Assembly: GCA_963971535.1 (NCBI GenBank)
Contig: OZ020589.1
Span: forward strand, 90,456,683 to 90,520,682
Origin: Notolepis coatsorum
Taxonomy: Eukaryota; Chordata; Actinopteri; Aulopiformes; Paralepididae
DNA: 64,000 bases
Direction of reading: 5' to 3'
Shown here in pieces: positions 63,211 to 64,000 of this stretch. Position 1 is the stretch's first letter; the number at the start of each line of letters is the position of its first letter. Below the pieces are notes generated by a model. The model was not told the origin of the DNA. It made no database searches and was given only the letters and a program-made list of their open reading frames with translations. A program made the translations under genes and the position numbers.

Positions 63211-64000
63211 CATTGCCGAGGCTTGTGGGCTGGTGTTGTTATTACCAGCATCAAACCTCGCATAGAAGGTATTGAGGTCGTTTGCTAAGGAGATGTCACT
63301 GTTCAGTTTGAGGGAGGCGCCTTTGTAGTCTGTCATCGTTTTGAGCCCCTGCCACATAGCTCTAGAGTCAGCTTGTTCAAACTGGAGTTCAATTTTATCC
63401 CTGTAGCGCCGTTTGGCCTCTGACACTGTCCTCCTTACGTTGTGTCGCGCCACCTTGTGGTCATTCATGTTGCCTGCCACTAGGCCGTCATTGTATGCTT
63501 TGGTGCGCTCTCTCAGAGCTTCACGGACGGATTTGTCTACCCAGGGTTTTTGATTTGGGTAAACTTTCATTTTGGTAGTGGGGATTGTTTCTTTCACCCT
63601 AGTACAGACATAGTCCAGCACTGTCTCCGTGTAGGCATTAATGTTATCTGTGTCGCGGAACACAATCCAGTCTGTGTTGTGAAACACTGACCGGATCGTA
63701 TCCTCTGACGTCACATCCCATTTCTGCACCTCTCGCGAGACTACGGGAGTACTTTTAATTCTTTGTCTGTACTTTGGTGTAAGGAAAATGGATGCGTGAT
63801 CTGACTTGCCAAAGCCACTATCAGAATGAGCCTTGTAGCCACCTTTAAATTGCGTGTAACAGTGATCTAGGATGTTACCGCCTCTGGTGTTGCAAGTCAC
63901 ATGCTGGTAGAAATCAGGCAATACCTTTCTCAGATTGGCGCTATTGAAATCTCCCAGTACTAAAATGGCGGCGTTAACGTTCGTCGCTTGTATACTATTT
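63166..64000 (-). CDS. LINE endonuclease C-terminus and linker, family B (partial)
   Basis: Minus-strand frame entering from beyond the window edge. Blocks: [47 protein letters not shown], then the linker [20 protein letters not shown] and [20 protein letters not shown], ending near [11 protein letters not shown] before the poly-C. The DHASIFL block is the conserved SDH motif of apurinic-type endonucleases. The true start lies outside the window; the first in-frame ATG-like codon is not the beginning. Confidence 0.88.
   Translation of the reverse strand, partial: NSIQATNVNAAILVLGDFNSANLRKVLPDFYQHVTCNTRGGNILDHCYTQFKGGYKAHSDSGFGKSDHASIFLTPKYRQRIKSTPVVSREVQKWDVTSEDTIRSVFHNTDWIVFRDTDNINAYTETVLDYVCTRVKETIPTTKMKVYPNQKPWVDKSVREALRERTKAYNDGLVAGNMNDHKVARHNVRRTVSEAKRRYRDKIELQFEQADSRAMWQGLKTMTDYKGASLKLNSDISLANDLNTFYARFDAGNNNTSPQASAMGGGGRLLMEAQCSG

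Larger units (their letters stand above)
61285..64000 (-). mobile_element. LINE (family B), inserted in the family-A LINE and cut by the window edge
   Basis: The 3' terminus (tcaagttctttaatagttgt on the plus strand) matches the family-B end at 29.9 kb. A TG-rich 3' untranslated region (61,630-61,770) is followed by polymerase and then endonuclease up to base 64,000, still open. Orientation is minus. Confidence 0.93.

Overview
The window looks like nuclear DNA of a ray-finned (teleost) fish. It has no prokaryotic operons, long AT-rich non-coding stretches, many microsatellites, and a dense mix of DIRS, BEL/Pao, Ty3/Gypsy, L1/Tx1, L2-like LINEs, tRNA-derived SINEs, hAT, piggyBac-like and Harbinger-like elements. 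The only host protein gene I can support is the 3' half of an SLC22 organic-anion transporter (closest by eye to slc22a7) on the minus strand: three exons at 37,808-37,594, 36,903-36,795 and 31,427-31,221. All junctions have AG/GT ends and the reading phases agree. Exons 1-6 and the last exon were not found.

Layout: 1-0.8 kb is a 30-bp minisatellite. 1.7-7.5 kb holds a LINE 3' fragment, two diverged copies of a ~1-kb TTAA-flanked (piggyBac-like) family, and two hAT-type elements with perfect 8-bp target duplications. 8.9-16.3 kb holds minisatellites, a degenerate L2-like LINE and an inverted-arm structure flanked by 33-bp arrays. 16,843-21,607 is a 4.77-kb DIRS-type element with inverted terminal repeats and an internal complementary region. 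21.6-26.6 kb holds an 84-bp tandem array split by a SINE, a Ty3/Gypsy gag-protease fragment, another SINE and a palindrome. 27.3-29.9 kb is a LINE cut by a 1.66-kb Harbinger-like element with CTG target duplications. 31-38.5 kb holds the SLC22 exons, a LINE with a 704-codon reading frame, an hAT element and two nested SINEs. 39.2-41.4 kb is a probable Harbinger-like element, and 41.8-42.3 kb a Gypsy 5' fragment.

The centre of the right half is a nest of four retroelements. A plus-strand BEL/Pao element (gag from 42,623, pol to 60,843) is split by a minus-strand BEL/Pao element with ~1.29-kb LTRs and a GTGAG duplication (43,129-56,777). That element is split by a 7.2-kb L1/Tx1-type LINE with a 16-bp target duplication (48,100-55,304). 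The outer pol gene is itself broken at 60,844 by an L2-like LINE 3' end, into which another LINE (61,285 to the window edge) has landed.

The elements form a relative chronology. The outer BEL/Pao has several stops and frameshifts. The inner one has almost identical LTRs but has lost its polymerase region. The L1 inside it has both reading frames nearly intact. All calls come from reading the sequence; no database search was run.
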